Below, in pieces: positions 26,245 to 41,500 of a stretch of 64,000 nt of DNA; position 1 is the first letter of the stretch; each line of letters opens with the position of its first letter. The notes under the pieces are model-generated. The model did not search any database, was not told the DNA's origin, and was given only the letters and a program-made list of their open reading frames with translations. Position numbers and translations under genes: made by a program. Source of the DNA: Verticillium longisporum (taxonomy: Eukaryota; Ascomycota; Sordariomycetes; Glomerellales; Plectosphaerellaceae); the NCBI GenBank assembly GCA_019188255.1, contig JAETXT010000004.1, positions 3,224,001-3,288,000 of the forward strand, in the 5' to 3' direction.

Positions 26245-27076
26245 ATAACGTTATATAGTAGATCTATAATACTTTAAATATAGGCTTAATTAATATCTCG
26301 AAGTATTAATTAATAATTATACTATTATAGTATTAAAGTAATTACTAGGATTAGCTATTAATTATAATATAATTATAAGCGATTATATTAATAATATTAT
26401 CTTCTCCTAATTATTATATTCTTAAATTATTAATCTTAATTTCTTATAAAGGGCTTAAAAGAGTCCTTTAACTTTATATATAAAGTAATATCTAAAAATA
26501 TTAATACTTAGGAATTCTAATCTCCTAATAAGTACGATTATTCTAATTACTAGGAATAAGTCGATTTCCTCCTAATTAGACTATTTAAATAGCTTCCTAG
26601 GAGTCGTTATTCTACTTTTATTATATAATTAAATAGCTATATTATAGCTCTATTACTCCTTCTTTATAATAAATTAGTAATCGATCTTTAAAGTCTTAAT
26701 TATATTATTCTTATAATCTATTAAGTCTATCTATAATATATTTATAGTATTTATTAATTTCCTAGATCTCCTATATTATGGTAATAGAATCGGTTCTAAA
26801 TACTTAAATAATTCTAGGGTCTTTAAAGTTTAAGCTACTATTATATCCTGAATCTTCTAATTAAGCGATCTATTATATAGCTTAATATATATTCCTATAA
26901 ACTCTATTAAGCTATTAATTATATTAACTATAATCGCTATATTAGAAACTAAGATAGCTTTATAAGGATCTCTCTATTTCTCTTACTCTATAAATATAAG
27001 AACTGTATTTCCTAATTCTAATAATTTTAATAAAAGCTATTTAGTATTTAGTCTTTTATAGATAATATATACGATA

Positions 27077-28909
27077 GGTAAGTATACTATATAAATGAGT
27101 ATACTATATAACTACGACTTTATATATATCTATTCTATGTTACGTTTTTCTCTATTAATAATTATATTATAGTTATCTAATACAGTATAATTACTCTATA
27201 TAATCTAGACTATTTAATAAAGTTATTAACTTAATATCTATTATATTACTAGTATTTATAGTACTTATTATATTTAGCTTAATCGATAAATAAAGGGTAT
27301 AGCTTTATAATATAATACTATATTTAAATTAAAGAAATTATTAGAGCTAGAAGAATTAACGATTATTTAATATATATTCGAATAGGATTCCCGATTATTT
27401 CCTCTATAGCTTTATAAAGTAGAAGATATAATTAATCGATAACTTTCCAATTATAATATATTATATATTAGGAAGCGCTAAGCCTTAAACTTTATTAAAT
27501 AATAATTAGAATTTAAAATATATTTCTTTTATAAATACGATTATATAAGAGCCTCATATAGAGACCCCGATATAATAAATATATAGTTTATATTTATTTA
27601 TAATATAATCGCGAAATATAGTATCGTAGAAAATAATATCTATAACTTTAATAAGATAGGGTTTATAATAAATATTATCTTTATTAGAATAATCGTTATA
27701 AATCCTTAAGGACGTTCTAATATAAAGATAATCTAGCTAGGAGGCTAGGAATAGATTATAATAATCGAAAGTATTAATATAGATAAGTAATATATATTTC
27801 TATTTAGTATTATAATAGGGAAAAATTCCTTATCGAATTAATATAAAGATAGCCCTCTACTTTACGATTAAGTAATTATAATAACTAAATAGCTAAACTA
27901 TAAATATAAAAGGCCTAGAATAGATTTAATATTTCGAAAAATATACGAAATTATATATTAAGGGTATTTATTATTTCATTATATTTAATAACTATAAAAT
28001 TTATTATTCTATTAATTTCGAGCTCTATTATAAGGAGAATAATATTATTATATTCTATATACTTATTTATCTATTATATTTACTCTAACCTTTTAATATT
28101 AATTATTTAGCTTATATAAGAAAGCCTATAATTAGTAAATAAAGAAAAGAATATAGATAGATATAAATTATATTATTAAAGAGGACTTCTTCTTTATATT
28201 TTTTATAGCCTTTATAGAATCTATAATAGAGAAAAATATCTAAAGGGGATTTAAAGGGGCTAGGCTTATTCTAATAAGCTTAGAAAATATTCTTCTAAAG
28301 CTAAATATAAAATTATAGATACTAATGCTTTCTAAAGAGGATCCGATAATATTAATACTTTAGGTATCCTAAATACTAAAGAGTTAAATAGAAGCTAATA
28401 TATAATCTAACTTTATAAAAAATCGAATTATAAAATATTAAAGAAGCCCTCTAATATAAAGTATTAAAGCTATCGATTATTTTATAAAAAGAATATATAG
28501 AATTATATATAAAATAGCCCTTATAGAATTAGAGATCTTTATCCTTCTAGAGGAAAATATAACTTTAAATAAGTATTATAGAGTAAAAAGAAAATAATTT
28601 AGAGAAAGAGAAAGCCTTATTCTAGAATATAAATATAATCTATAAATAGAGATTAAAATAAATATTTAAATATAGGAGGAATTATATTAAAAGAATAATC
28701 GTAAACCTCGTAATAAAACGATGAAAAGATACTATAGTATATATAGCGAGATAGGATATAATATACGAACCTATTAGGTAGATATAGAGATATCTAGAGA
28801 AGATAATTCTAAGTAGTTTTAATTAAGTTAGATATTCTAGTTAATTAGAGGGAACTTCTTATTATATAATTATAATTATAGAGTATACTTACTTATATAG
28901 TATATTACT
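27077..28909 (+). mobile_element. Fot1/pogo-type DNA transposon, copy 1
   Basis: 1.83 kb bounded by inverted repeats and TA dinucleotides (27,075-27,076 and 28,910-28,911). The left end reads GGTAAGTATACTATATAAAT and the right end is its near-complement. On the + strand a mutated transposase is readable: a segment at 27,685-27,790 gives INP-GRSNIKII-LGG-E-IIIIESINIDK, matching the family block GNREW.T.I.AI.A.G before the DDE/DDD core. About 1.8-1.9 kb is the usual Fot1 length. Stops show the copy is dead. It sits inside Copia element B, so it inserted after B. Confidence 0.8.
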
Positions 28910-29073
28910 TATTATATATATTATTAAGAGTAATATTAATTTTAAATTTAATAATTATTTTCTAGAGCTTTATTAATACTTTATTAAATACTTTAATATA
29001 TTATATTTAATTCATAATAAATACTATATTAATAGTAATTCTAAGTATTATTTTAAATATAAATAATATAAAT

Positions 29074-29362
29074 TATTAAATTAATATTAAAGGATTGCTT
29101 AGGTTAGTAATTACTATATAGGATCTACTACTATAGTAATTACTAGGGCTAGGATTTAATACTCCCTCGAATATATAATTTATAGCCTATATAATCTATA
29201 AATTAGATAGATAATAGTAAGTTAGATAGGTAGTAGTAAATTAGAGAGATAATATTAATAATTATTATAAGTCTTATATTACTAAGCCTATCTATTTAGA
29301 GCTCTTAAGTATAGCTAAAGTAATAAATTAGGGTTTATATAACTAATAAAGCCCTTTTAATA
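29074..29362 (+). repeat. solo Copia LTR with TAAAT target duplication
   Basis: A 289-bp LTR of the A/C family in + orientation interrupts element B, which is in - orientation. The five bases on each side are TAAAT (29,069-29,073 and 29,363-29,367), a proper 5-bp target-site duplication. The sequence of B resumes directly after it. This is the footprint of a full insertion later reduced by LTR-LTR recombination. Confidence 0.88.
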
Positions 29363-32300
29363 TAAATATTAATTTATTAAATCTAATACTCTTGTTTATA
29401 GCCTTAATTACTCCTTAGAATAGTAATTCTAAGCTTATATTAAAAGGTTCTACTTTTAAGATCTTATATACTCTATAAATTAGCCTATAATAGCTCCTAA
29501 TCTTATTAATCGAGTAATATACTTCTATAAAGATCTAATAGTAGATTATACTTAGAAGGTATACTTCTATTCTAAATTCTATTAAAGCGAAGTTCGTTCT
29601 AATATTAATAATTATAATATCTAGAGGCCTTAAATAAATATCTAATTAATACCTCTTAAGGGCTTCCTAGATTATATAAGCTATAAAACTAAGAATAAAA
29701 GTTATAGATTAGAATCCTATATTTATATTAATTATATAAAATATAGGCTTTATATTTAAATATATAATATTAATTAAAGTCTTATAATTAAAGTTAATAT
29801 TTTATTTTAAATTAAATTTAAAGTATTATAAAGACTTCCCTTTAATCTAGTAATAATAATAGAAATAGTTTATTAGCTCTAGAGTATCCCTATTTATATT
29901 ATAATCTATTCTTTAGAATAGGTTCTTTAGCTTCTCTATAAATAGATAATTAAATCGCTTATAATTATATTAAAGCTCTATTTCTATTAGAAATATTACT
30001 CTATTACTCTCTATCCCTAGTATATATATAACCTTAGAGCTAATATAGGTCTTTATATCTAGGAAGAACTATAAATAGCTCTATTTATAGAAGATAGGTA
30101 TATACTTTTAGATCTTTATAATATACTTTATAAGCTTATTATAGATATTGTCTAAGTAAACCTTAAGATTAGTTATATCCTTAATATAGAGGAGGAATGG
30201 TATATTTATTAGGATAATATAGAATATAATTCTCCTAATTAGTATTAGAATAGTAATCTCCTTTATTATAGAAATAGGATTCCCTATTCTAAATCTTATT
30301 CTAATACCTATTCCCTATTTATTAATTATTAAGCTTAATATTAGGGCTATTAGAGCCCTTATTTATAAAGCTCCTATTATAGAAACTAATATTATATTTA
30401 TATTATAGATAATACTATATTATATAGAAGTATTATTAATTTAATATTAAATAAAGAGCTATTCTATTAGAACTATTATTTTAGGCTTTAGATTATTCCC
30501 TTTAATTCTATATTAAAAAGACTTATTTACTAGGAAATATATAATATAAGTATTTATTAATATATTCTCTAGATTAGATTTATAAATATCGTTTACTCCT
30601 AGCTCTTTAGAAATAGGAATATTTAATTCCGAGTTCTAAAAGGGTTCTATTACTATTAGAAACTATTAATATCCTTTCTATTAATCCCTATACGCTTTTT
30701 ATATATATTTCTATTACTCCTTTAAATATCGTTATTCTTTAAAAGAATACTTTATCGATCTATAATCTAGTTTTAAATATATCTAATATTTCTATATTCT
30801 ACTTTATTAGTAATTATTAATTCTATATATTAATTACTCTCCATAATCTCCTTTTCTATTAATTTAATAATATCTAATTCTATAATATCTATTAATATAG
30901 AAGTATTTAAATATCCTAATATTTTCTTCTACCTTTAATATACTCTTAAACTATATAAATAGAATATTTAAAGATCGTTTTAGCTTTATTAATATAATTC
31001 TTAATTCTAGGATACTTTAAACTACTTTTAAAGTCTTTATATAGAAGTATATCTCCTCCTTAAATATAGGGCTAAGTACTCTCTAATATTATTAAAGTCT
31101 ATCTAGAAGGATCTAAAGAAGTTCTATTTATTATTTTCCTATACTATTAGCTTCTTTTATTATAGAGTAAAACGTTATTAAGCTCTAATCTATATATTAC
31201 TATATTCTATTAATCTCTAAATTAAATTATTATTTAATTATTAAATATATTTATTAGAATTATATATTGTAGTTTATATATTATAAGAAGAAAGTTTATA
31301 TATACTTTAAAAGTATATTTAGGAAGAGTATATAGAGCTATATAAATTAGATTTATAATTATTTATAAATATCTATAAATATCTATATTTTATTATTTAA
31401 AATATTATAAATCTCCTTTAAATAATAATCCTCTTTATTCTATAATAATATAAATTACTTAATTAGAGATCTATTAATTAATAAATTAACTAATTAATAT
31501 AATAATAGAATATAATATTAAATTAATAGGTTTTAAATAATATTTAGGAATAGAGTTTTATTTCTTTATAATTAAATTGTAATCTTTTATTAACTAGATT
31601 ATCTATTCTATTAATTAAATAATCCTAGAATTAGGGGCTATTAGGGATCTATCTTCCTAGTTTATAGTCCTCGGACTTAGGATAATTAAATAGTCTTTAT
31701 AAATTACTATTTATTATTCTATTAATCTCCCTATTCCTGTACTCCTTAGAATACTAAATCCTAATTAATAATAATCGATTCTATTATATTAAGTATTTCC
31801 TCCTATAAGAATATTAATATTAATCTTTTTAATGTTCTAGTATTTATAACTCTTAAAAGAGGGATCCTATATTCTATTAGATATACTTTTAGTATTCGAA
31901 TAATCGTTATATTATAAGAGTCGAAGTCCCCTTTAATCTAACTTTAAAAATCCTTAATAAAGGCTTCTAGGAGGTAGACTCTTTTTATATTTCTATATAT
32001 ATTTATTATTTATAGGATCTAAGTACTCTTAAGCTCTATAGATATTTATATTAATAATATAAAGAACTATAATTCTATTCTATTAATAATAAAGTTAATA
32101 TTAAGACTCTTCCTAAGCTTCTATATTAAATATAATATATTAAATTCCTTAAGGATATTATCGAACTCCTATTATATCTTTTCAGCGCTCTCTAGCTCTA
32201 TTATCGAGCTATTTCTATAATCTAAGGAGCTTATTATTATTAATCTATTAAAGCTCTACTATAATCTAATTACCTATTCTATAAAGCTTCGATTATCGTA

Positions 32301-32575
32301 TTAATAGTTAATAGTATAATCTAAGTAATAATCTTAAATATAGGAATCCTAAGATATTTAAAGTAGATAGTATTCTTATAGATTATATAATAAGGGATTT
32401 TCCTACTATTAAGCTTTTATAAGAGTCCTAAAGTATTTAAAGTAAATAGTACTCTTATAATTACTTATAAACTATAATGAATAAGCTTATATATAGCGAA
32501 TTACTATTTATAGGGTCGATCTTAACTTCTCTAGCTCTAGCTATTCTATATTATATTAAATATAATATTAATTAA

Positions 32576-32844
32576 TATTAAAAGGGCTTTATTATTTATA
32601 TAAACCTTAATTTATTATTTTAATTATATATAAGAGCTCTAAATAGATAGGGTTAATAATATAAGATTTATAGTAATTATTTATACTCTCTCTCTAATTT
32701 ACTATTACTTATCTAATTTATAGATTATATAGGCTATAGATTATATACTCGAGGGAGTAGTAAATCCTAGCCCTAGTAATTACTCTAATAGTAAATCTAT
32801 ATAGTAATTACTAATTTAGGCTATCCCCTAGTATTAGTTTAATA
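32576..32844 (-). repeat. 5' LTR of Copia element B
   Basis: Inverted relative to the LTRs of A. Begins TATTAAAAGGGC and ends TATTAGTTTAATA on the + strand. Confidence 0.8.
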
Positions 32845-33206
32845 ATAATATAATAAAAAGAAATACTATAATTTAAATAAACTATAATTATTATTAAATA
32901 TATTATAAAATTCTAATTAATAACTATTAAATTTAATTAAAATAGTACTATTCTTATTATCCGCTCTTTATTAAGGCTTTAAATATATTTCTTATAATAA
33001 CTTAATCTAGAAAAATAAAATCAATATCTTTATAGAATATATTATTGAAAATTATTTTATTTATTAATAATTAATATAAATAATATATAAAGAGAGAGGA
33101 AAAGCCTATTATAGAATAAGAAGAACTTAATATATTGTCTTAATATTTTAAAAAGAAATAAAGATATAAATATAATATATATAGTAAATAAATATAATAT
33201 ATATAA
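32845..33206. other. RIP-altered spacer, unassigned
   Basis: AT-rich sequence between element B and Fot1-type copy 2, without a visible terminal repeat or readable protein. Confidence 0.35.
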
Positions 33207-33208
33207 TA

Positions 33209-35032
33209 AATAAATATATTATATAAGTATATATATTATATAATTATAATTATATAATAAGAAGTTCCCTTTAATTAATTAGAATATATAAATCTAATTT
33301 AAACTAATTAGAATCCTCTTGTTTAAATATCTCTATATCTATTTAGTAAATTTATATATTATATCCTATCTTATTATATATACTATAGCGTTTTTCTTTA
33401 TTTTATTATAAGGTTTATAATTATTATTTTAATATATTTCCTCTTATATTTAGATATTTATATTAATCTCCGTTTATAGCTTTTACCTTTATTCTAAATT
33501 AAAGCTTCCTCTTCCCTTAAGATATATTTTCTTTATTATATAATATCGATTTAGGGTTATATTTTGCTTTTAAAGCATTTAATTCTTTAATTTAAAAAGT
33601 ATTAATTTATATATAGTTCTATATTCCTTTTTTTTTAAAAATAATTAATAGTTTTAATAATTAATATTAAAGAACTTCCTTAATATTTAATAATTCGATT
33701 TTTTTATAAATTCAAATTATAAATTGGCTTCTATTTAATGCTTTAATACTTAAGAGACTTAAAGTATTAATATTATCGGGTTACTTTTAGAAAATATTAA
33801 TATTTATAATTTAATATCTAGCTTCGAAAGAATATTTTCTAAGCTTATTAGAATAATCCTAGCCCCTCTAAATCCTCTTTAAATATTTTTCTTTAATATA
33901 GATTCTATAAAGGCTATAAAAAATAAAACGAAGAAATCCTCTTATTTATTTATATCTTTTTCTCGATTCATTAATTATAGGTTTTCTTAAATAAATTAAA
34001 ATAATTAATAATAAGAAATTAGAATAAATATAATAAATAAAGAAAACTATAAAATATAATAATATTATTCTCCTTATAATAGGGCTTAAAATTAATAAAA
34101 TAATAGGCTTTTTAGTTATAAAGGATAAAGAGATAATAAATACTTTTAATATATAATTTTATATATTTATTAAAATATTAAAGCTATTCTAAGCTTTTCT
34201 TATTTATAATTTAGCTATTACTAATTATTATAATTACTTAATTATAAAATAGATGTCTACCTTTATATTAATTTAATGAATAACTTTTCTTTATTATAAT
34301 AATAATAATTCTAATATATATTATCTATTTATATTAATAATTTAAACTATTATAATTTATTCTTAACCTCTTAATTAAATTATTTTTATATTAGAATATC
34401 TTTTAATATTTATAATCATTATTCTAATAAAGATAATATTTAATATAAACCCGATTTTATTAGAATTATAAATATTATATTCTATAATATTATATTTCGT
34501 AATTATATTATAAATAAATATATATTATATATTTATTATATTAAGATCTTTATATAGAGCTCTTTATTAATTATATTTATAAAGGAAATATATCTAAGCT
34601 TTATTATTATTTAATAAAGTTTAAAGCTTTATATTTTCTAATATATAATATATTATAATTGGAAAATAATGAATTAATTATATCTTTTACTTTATAAAGT
34701 AGTAGAGGAAGTAATCGGGAATCCTATTTGAATATATATTAAATAATTATGAATTCTTCTAGCTCTATTCATTTCTTTAATTTAAATATATTATTATATT
34801 ATAAAGCTATACTTTTTATTTATTAATTAAGCTTAATATAATAAATATTATAAATACTAATAATATAATAGATATTAAATTAAGGACGTTATTAAATAGC
34901 TTAGATTATATAGAGTAATTATACTTTATAAGATAATTATAATATAATTATTAATAGAGAGAAATATAATATAGGATAGATATTACTAAAGCTATAGTTA
35001 TATAGTATACTTATTTATATAATATACTTACT
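33209..35032 (-). mobile_element. Fot1/pogo-type DNA transposon, copy 2
   Basis: 1.82 kb in inverted orientation relative to copy 1. It has TA on both sides (33,207-33,208 and 35,033-35,034) and inverted ends AATAAATATATTATATAAGT and ATATACTTACT. The internal sequence is collinear with the complement of copy 1. It is strongly RIP-altered and non-functional. Confidence 0.8.
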
Positions 35033-35053
35033 TATTATATATATTCTAATGTA

Positions 35054-35241
35054 AGTAAATATATTATATAATTAGAATTTTATAAATATCTATTAATAAT
35101 TATATTATATTTATTTAATATAATATAATTACTCTTTATAATCTAGACTATTAAATTAAGTCCTTAATTTAATATACTTATCATATTTATTATAATAAGC
35201 TTAGTTAATAATTAAAGGGTATAGCTTTATATTATAATATT
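35054..35241 (+). mobile_element. Fot1-type copy 4, left-end fragment
   Basis: Starts with AGTAAATATATTATATAATTAG after a TA and follows copy 1 (27,077 onward) to about copy-1 position 27,335, where Copia element C begins. Its terminal repeat has one TATACTATATAAGTAAG-type unit fewer than the other copies. Confidence 0.65.
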
Positions 35242-35528
35242 TACTTAGAGGGCTTTACTATTTATATAAACCCCGATTTATTACTTCAGCTATACCTAAG
35301 AGCTCTAAATAGGTAGGGTTAATAATATAAGACTTATAATAATTATTAATACTATCTCTCTAAATTACCGCTATATACGTAAATTAGATACCTATCTAAT
35401 TCACTAATTACGTAAGCTATAAATTACGTGCTCCTAAGAGCTATCAATCCCAGCCCCGGTAATTACTATATCGGTAAATCCTATATAGTAATTACCGACC
35501 TAGGCAATCCCCTAATATTAGTTTAATA
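35242..35528 (-). repeat. 3' LTR of Copia element C (left end)
   Basis: 287 bp, inverted relative to the LTRs of A. It is less RIP-altered than its partner at 42,435-42,724 (for example it keeps CCCCGGTAATTACTATATCGG). Confidence 0.85.
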
Positions 35529-38500
35529 TTAGCTATCTTTTCTTTATAGATAGGATTGCCTTAGGGACTAATATCGGGCTCTAGTATCTAGGTTAATAGC
35601 TATTCCGATATACTTATAATCCTCTAGTCTCTAGTATATTAGATCTACTATCCTAATCTATAAAATATATAAATAAATAAATAATAATAGGAGAATAATA
35701 GATAGAATAAGGAAAAATATAGCTTAATACTACTATTCCTATAAGCGCTAAATCCCTAATCCCTAGTACTATAGATTAATTAAACTAGCCGCTAAATAGC
35801 TCTCTAAAGAAATGAATTAAATTATAATTAAATAATAGGAATAGGCCTTTAAGCCCTTTAATAAAGGAAATAAATAAATAATTAAATAATATTCTTATAA
35901 TAGCTAGATATCGGCTTTTAAAGTCTCTAAATCGCTAATTTATTAATTAAGAATAGAAGAATAATTATTATTACCCTTTATTAGCCTTTTAATAGGAATA
36001 ATAGAATTAAATTACTTAAATAGGATTAATAGATCCTATTAAGCTAGTCTAATAAATACTATATTCTAGGGATCTATATATCTAGTTAATAAGCTATAAT
36101 AACTCTATTCCTTTTACCTTTCCTCTTCCCTATAATGATTCTTTATTTTAAGATTAGCTAGCTTAATCTACTATTTTAGAGCTCCGACGATTAGTAAATC
36201 TACCTTTTTATTACTCTCTCTTTCTCTCTTTCTACTCATCCCTAGCCTCGATAATACTACTTAAGCGTAAAGCCCCTACGCCTATTACCCCTCCTACTAA
36301 GAGAGTAGTAAAGTATAAGAATATAGTTAATATTAATTATAAGAGCTATTAACTAGTATATAGTATATATATATAGAGAAATCTATAAAGTTCTCTATTT
36401 TAAGTACTTTAAATCTTATCTTATTAATAAGTAAACTAAAGTTAGTATTAATAGTATATATTGCGATTTAGAGCTTAAAGGCTCCTATTATTATAAATAT
36501 ACTTCTAAGTACTCTTATAAACTAATATAAGCTTCTATAATCTCCATTTTCTAATATCTATAGCTTTAACGATTATTATCTATAATCTAATTAAGGCATT
36601 TAAGCCTATTATAAAGTTTTTGGATATTTAGGATAAGAATAATAAGCTAATAAGCTCTCTTCTCTATTATTTCCTTAATTATCTAATTATATAATTAGTT
36701 AATAAAGGATATACGATATAGAGAAGTAGTATATTATTATATAAAGTATATTTATAATTATTAAAGAGGAGGAAGTAAAAGGAGGTAATAACCTTAATAA
36801 AGACCTTAATAATCTTAATAATACTAATTATAAAGTAGCTAAGTGGGCTATAGCTCTATAGATCTTTAACTACCTCTAGTAGGACTCGCTAGAATAGTTA
36901 AACTCGGATTCTTCGGATTCTAAGGCTTAGTCCGCTTTATAGAATAATTACTTTACTATTTTATTAATCGTAGAATCGTTATTTTTACTTCTAGGGTATT
37001 TATTTTTAAGCTTTATTATATTTTTATTAATATTAATTACTTTTACCCTTTAATTATTCTTTTCTTAATATTTAATTTATCCTTTAATCCTAATTATAAT
37101 TTTATTAGAGCTTATTAATATTTCTAATATTTAGTTTAGTATTCTATTAAATCTATTAATTATTAAATCTATAGGGTTATTATTTCTAATAATTTAATGA
37201 ATTTCATTAACTTTATATTCTTTATAGCTTTATTATAATATTATAAGATCTATTATTAAATATTTCTTTACTATTATATTTAATTATATAAAGTATTAAT
37301 AGAGCGAATAGCTATCGATATAGATAATTATCTATAGGAATAATAGTTCTAAGTATTTATAGGTCTCTTAGAATATCTATTTAAGGATATAAATTATATT
37401 AAAGCTATTAATTATATTATAGATTTTACTTATTAGAATTAAATATATAATCTATTTATATATAATAGATTATTAATAGAGGATATTATTATATATTATA
37501 AAGGCATTCTCCTAATTATTAGAATATTTATTATTTAAGAGGATAATAAATCCGATCTATAAATTAAAGTCCTTATTATTAATAAAGGAGCTATTAATAA
37601 ATATATTAAGCTAGGCTATTAAGAGATCTAAGTATATATAATTTAAGCTATAGTTTATATTAGCGATTTACTATTATATACGTTTATTAAGCTATTTAAA
37701 ATCTTCTTCTTAAAGGTTCTTAGCTTAAGCTATAATAGAGAAATCGAAGGCTATTTTTAATTAATAAGTTAAAATATTATAAATACTACGAGCTCTCTAA
37801 GCGATATATTACTATTCTAAGCTTATTATCCCTAGTATTATTAGCTCTAAGCGATTACTTTAACTTTTCTATTATATTATAAGATTATCGCCTTTAATTT
37901 TAATAATATAACTATTAAAGATACTATTAGATCCTATATTAAGGATAGAAGTAGGCTTTACCTAGAAGTTAGCGTTTTCGAGCTCTATTTATTCCTTTTA
38001 TGTAAATGCGGGCTCTCCGAGGTTAAGGGTATCGTTAATCTATATCCTAATTAGCCTAAAGCTCTCTCTAGCTCTAGTTAGGAGTAAATATAGATTATAG
38101 CCTATTAGAATAGTATTTAAGCGCTCTTTATAATAGTATTAATAGGTTATAAATTAATAGAGACTTAACTCTATAATACTTTAGAATAGCTTTATAATAT
38201 AGAAGACGATTCCTTCTAAATATCTATATTATAGCTCTTTAGGAATATATAGGAGAATGTTATATAGTAGATCTATAGCGCTCTATATAGGCTTAATTAA
38301 TATTATAAAGGATTAATTAATAGCTATATTACTATAATATTAAGATAATTACTAGGATTAGCTATTAGCTATAATATATAATCGTAAACGATTATATTAA
38401 TAGTATTATCTTCTCCTAATTATTATATCCTTAAATTATTAATCTTAATTTCTTATATAGAGCTTAAAGGAGGCCTTTTACTTCTTTTATAAGCTAATAT

Positions 38501-41500
38501 CTAAAGATCTTAATATTAGGAAATATAGATCTCCTAATTAATACGATTATTCTAGCTATTAGGAGTAAATCGATTTCCTCTTAATTGGATTATTTTAATA
38601 GTTTCCTAGAAATTATTATTCTATTTTTATTATATAATTAAATAGCTAAATTATAATCCTATTATTTCCTTTTAATAATAAATTAATATTCAATCTATAA
38701 AGTCTTAATTATATTATTCTTATAATTTATAAAAGCTATTTATAATAGATTTATAATATTTATTAACTTCCTAGGTCTCCTATATTATTATAATAGAATT
38801 AGCTCTGAATACTTAAATAGTTCTAGGGTCTCTAGAATTCGAATTATTATTATCTCCCTAACCCCTTAATCTAGTAATCTATTATATAGCTTAAAATATA
38901 TTCCTCTAAATTCTATTAAGCTATTAATTATATCGATTATTACTATTATCTTAGAAATTAAAATAACTTTATAAGGACCTATTTATTTCTCCTATTCTCT
39001 AAATATTAGAACGTTACTTCCTAGCTCTAGAGATCTCGATAATAGCTATTTAATATCTACTATTATAAATATTAAAAGTATTCTTAACCTTCTTTTTAAT
39101 AATTTTATATTAAAGCTCCGCTATTACTTTATTAATTATTTTAATATATTATATTTAATCTATAATAAATACTATATTAATAGTAATTCTAAGTATTACT
39201 CTCAATATAAATAATATAAATATTAATCTGTTAAGCTTAGTAATATCGTTTATTACCTTTATTATTCCCTAAAATAGTAATTCTAGGCTTATATTATAAA
39301 ACTCTACTTTTAAGATCTTATATATTCTATAAACTAGCTTATAAGAGCTCTTAGCCTTATTAATTAATTCATAAATCTTTATAAAGATCTAATAGTAAAT
39401 TATATCTAGGAGGTATACTTCTATTTTAAATTCTATAGAAGCGAAGTTCATTCTAGTATTAATAATTATAATATCTAGAGGCCCTAGATAGATATCTAAT
39501 TAATACTTCTTAAAGGCTTCTTATATTATATAAACTATAGAATTAGGAATAGAAATTATAGATTAGAATCCTATATTTATATCGATTATATAAAGAATAG
39601 GCTTTCTATTTAAATATATAATATCGATTAAAATCTTATAATTAAAGTTAATATCTAATTTTAGAATAAATTTAAAGTATTATAAAGACTTCCCTTTAAT
39701 CTAATAATAATAATAGAAGCGATTTATTAGCTCTAGAATATCCCGATTTATATTATAATCTATTCTTTAAAGTAAATTCTATAGCTTCTTAATAAATAAA
39801 TAATTAAATCTCTTATAAATATATTAAAGCTCTATTTCTATTAAAAATACTATTCTATAGCTTTCTATCCCTATTATATATATAACCCTAGAGCTAATTT
39901 AGGTCTTTATATCTAAGAAGAATTATAAATAACCCTATTTATATAAAATAAATATATACTCCTAGATCTCTTTAATATACCTTACTAGCTTATTATATAT
40001 ATTATTTAAATAGATTCCGAGATCGTTTATATCTTTAATATAAAAGAGGAATAGAATATTTATTAAGATAATATAGAACGTAATTCTCTTAATTAGTATT
40101 AGAATAGTAATCTCCTTTATTATAGAAATAGGATTTCCTATTCTAAATCTTATTCTAGCCCTTATTCCCTATTTCTTAATTATTAAGCTTAATATTAGAG
40201 CTATTAAGGCCTTTATTTATAAAGCTCCTATTATAGAAACTAATATTATATATATATTAAATATAATATTATATTATATATAAGTACTATTAATCTAATA
40301 TTAAATAAAGAGCTATTCCATTAAAGCTATTATTTTAAGCTTAAGATTATTCCCTTTAATTCTATATTAAAACGATTTATTTACTAGGAAATATATAATA
40401 TAAATATTTATTAGTTTATTTTTAGGATTAGATTTATAAATATCGTCTATTCTTAGATTATTAGAAATAGGATTATCTAATTCCGAGCTCTTAATAGATT
40501 CTATTATTATTAGAAATTAATAATATCCCTTCTATTAATCTCTATATACTTCTTATATATATTTCTATTATTCTTTTAAATATTATTATTATTTAAGAGA
40601 ATACTTTATTAAGCTATAATCTAGTTTTAAATATATCTAGTATTTACGAATTCTATTTTATTAACGATTATTTATTCTATATATTAAATATTCTCTACGA
40701 TCTCCTTTTCTATTAGTCTATTAATATTTATTCTTATAGTATCTATTAATATAGAAGTATTTAAGCATTCTAATATTCTCCTCTACCTTTAATATACTTT
40801 TAAGCTATATAGATAATATATTTAAAGATTATTCTAGCTTTATTAATATAATCTTTAATTCTAGGACGCCTTAAACTACTCTTAAAGTATTTATATAAAG
40901 ATAAATCTCCTCCTTAAACGTAGAGCTAAGTACTCTCTAATACCGTTATAATTTATCTAGAAGGATCTAAAGAACTTCTATTTAAAGCTTTCCTATATTA
41001 TTAATCTCTATTATTATAGAGTAAAATAGTATCGAGCTCTAGTCTATCTAATACTAAGCTCTATTAATGTCTAAGTTAAAGTATTCTTTAATTATTAAAT
41101 ATATTTAATAGAATCTTATATTCTAATTTATATATTCTAAGAAGAAAGTTTATATATATTTTAAAAATATATTTAGGAAGAGTATATAGAGCTATATATA
41201 ATAGATTTATAAATATTCATAAACGCTTATAAAGATATATATTTTATTATTAAGTATATTATAAATCTCCCTAGAATAATTATTCTCTTTATTCTAAAAT
41301 AATATAAATTATTTAATTATAGCTTTATTAGTTAGTAAATTAATTAATTTATATAATAGTAGAATATAATATTAAGCTAATAGGTTCTAAGTACTATTTA
41401 GGTATAAAATCTTATTTCTTTATAATTAAAGTATAATCTCTTATTAGCTAGATTACCTATTCTATTAATTAGATAACCTTAGAACTAGAGGCTAATAGGG

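Larger units (their letters stand above)
26245..32844 (-). mobile_element. Copia element B, truncated and interrupted
   Basis: Three B segments (26,245-27,075; 28,912-29,073; 29,363-32,575) align in order and orientation with element C from about 38,256 to 42,434, and are followed by an LTR at 32,576-32,844. B is therefore the 5' part of a - strand copy of the same family. Its 3' part (about 3 kb, including RNase H and the 3' LTR) is missing where element A begins. It is interrupted by a Fot1-type transposon (27,077-28,909) and by a solo LTR (29,074-29,362). The missing part is not found on the far side of A. Confidence 0.8.
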
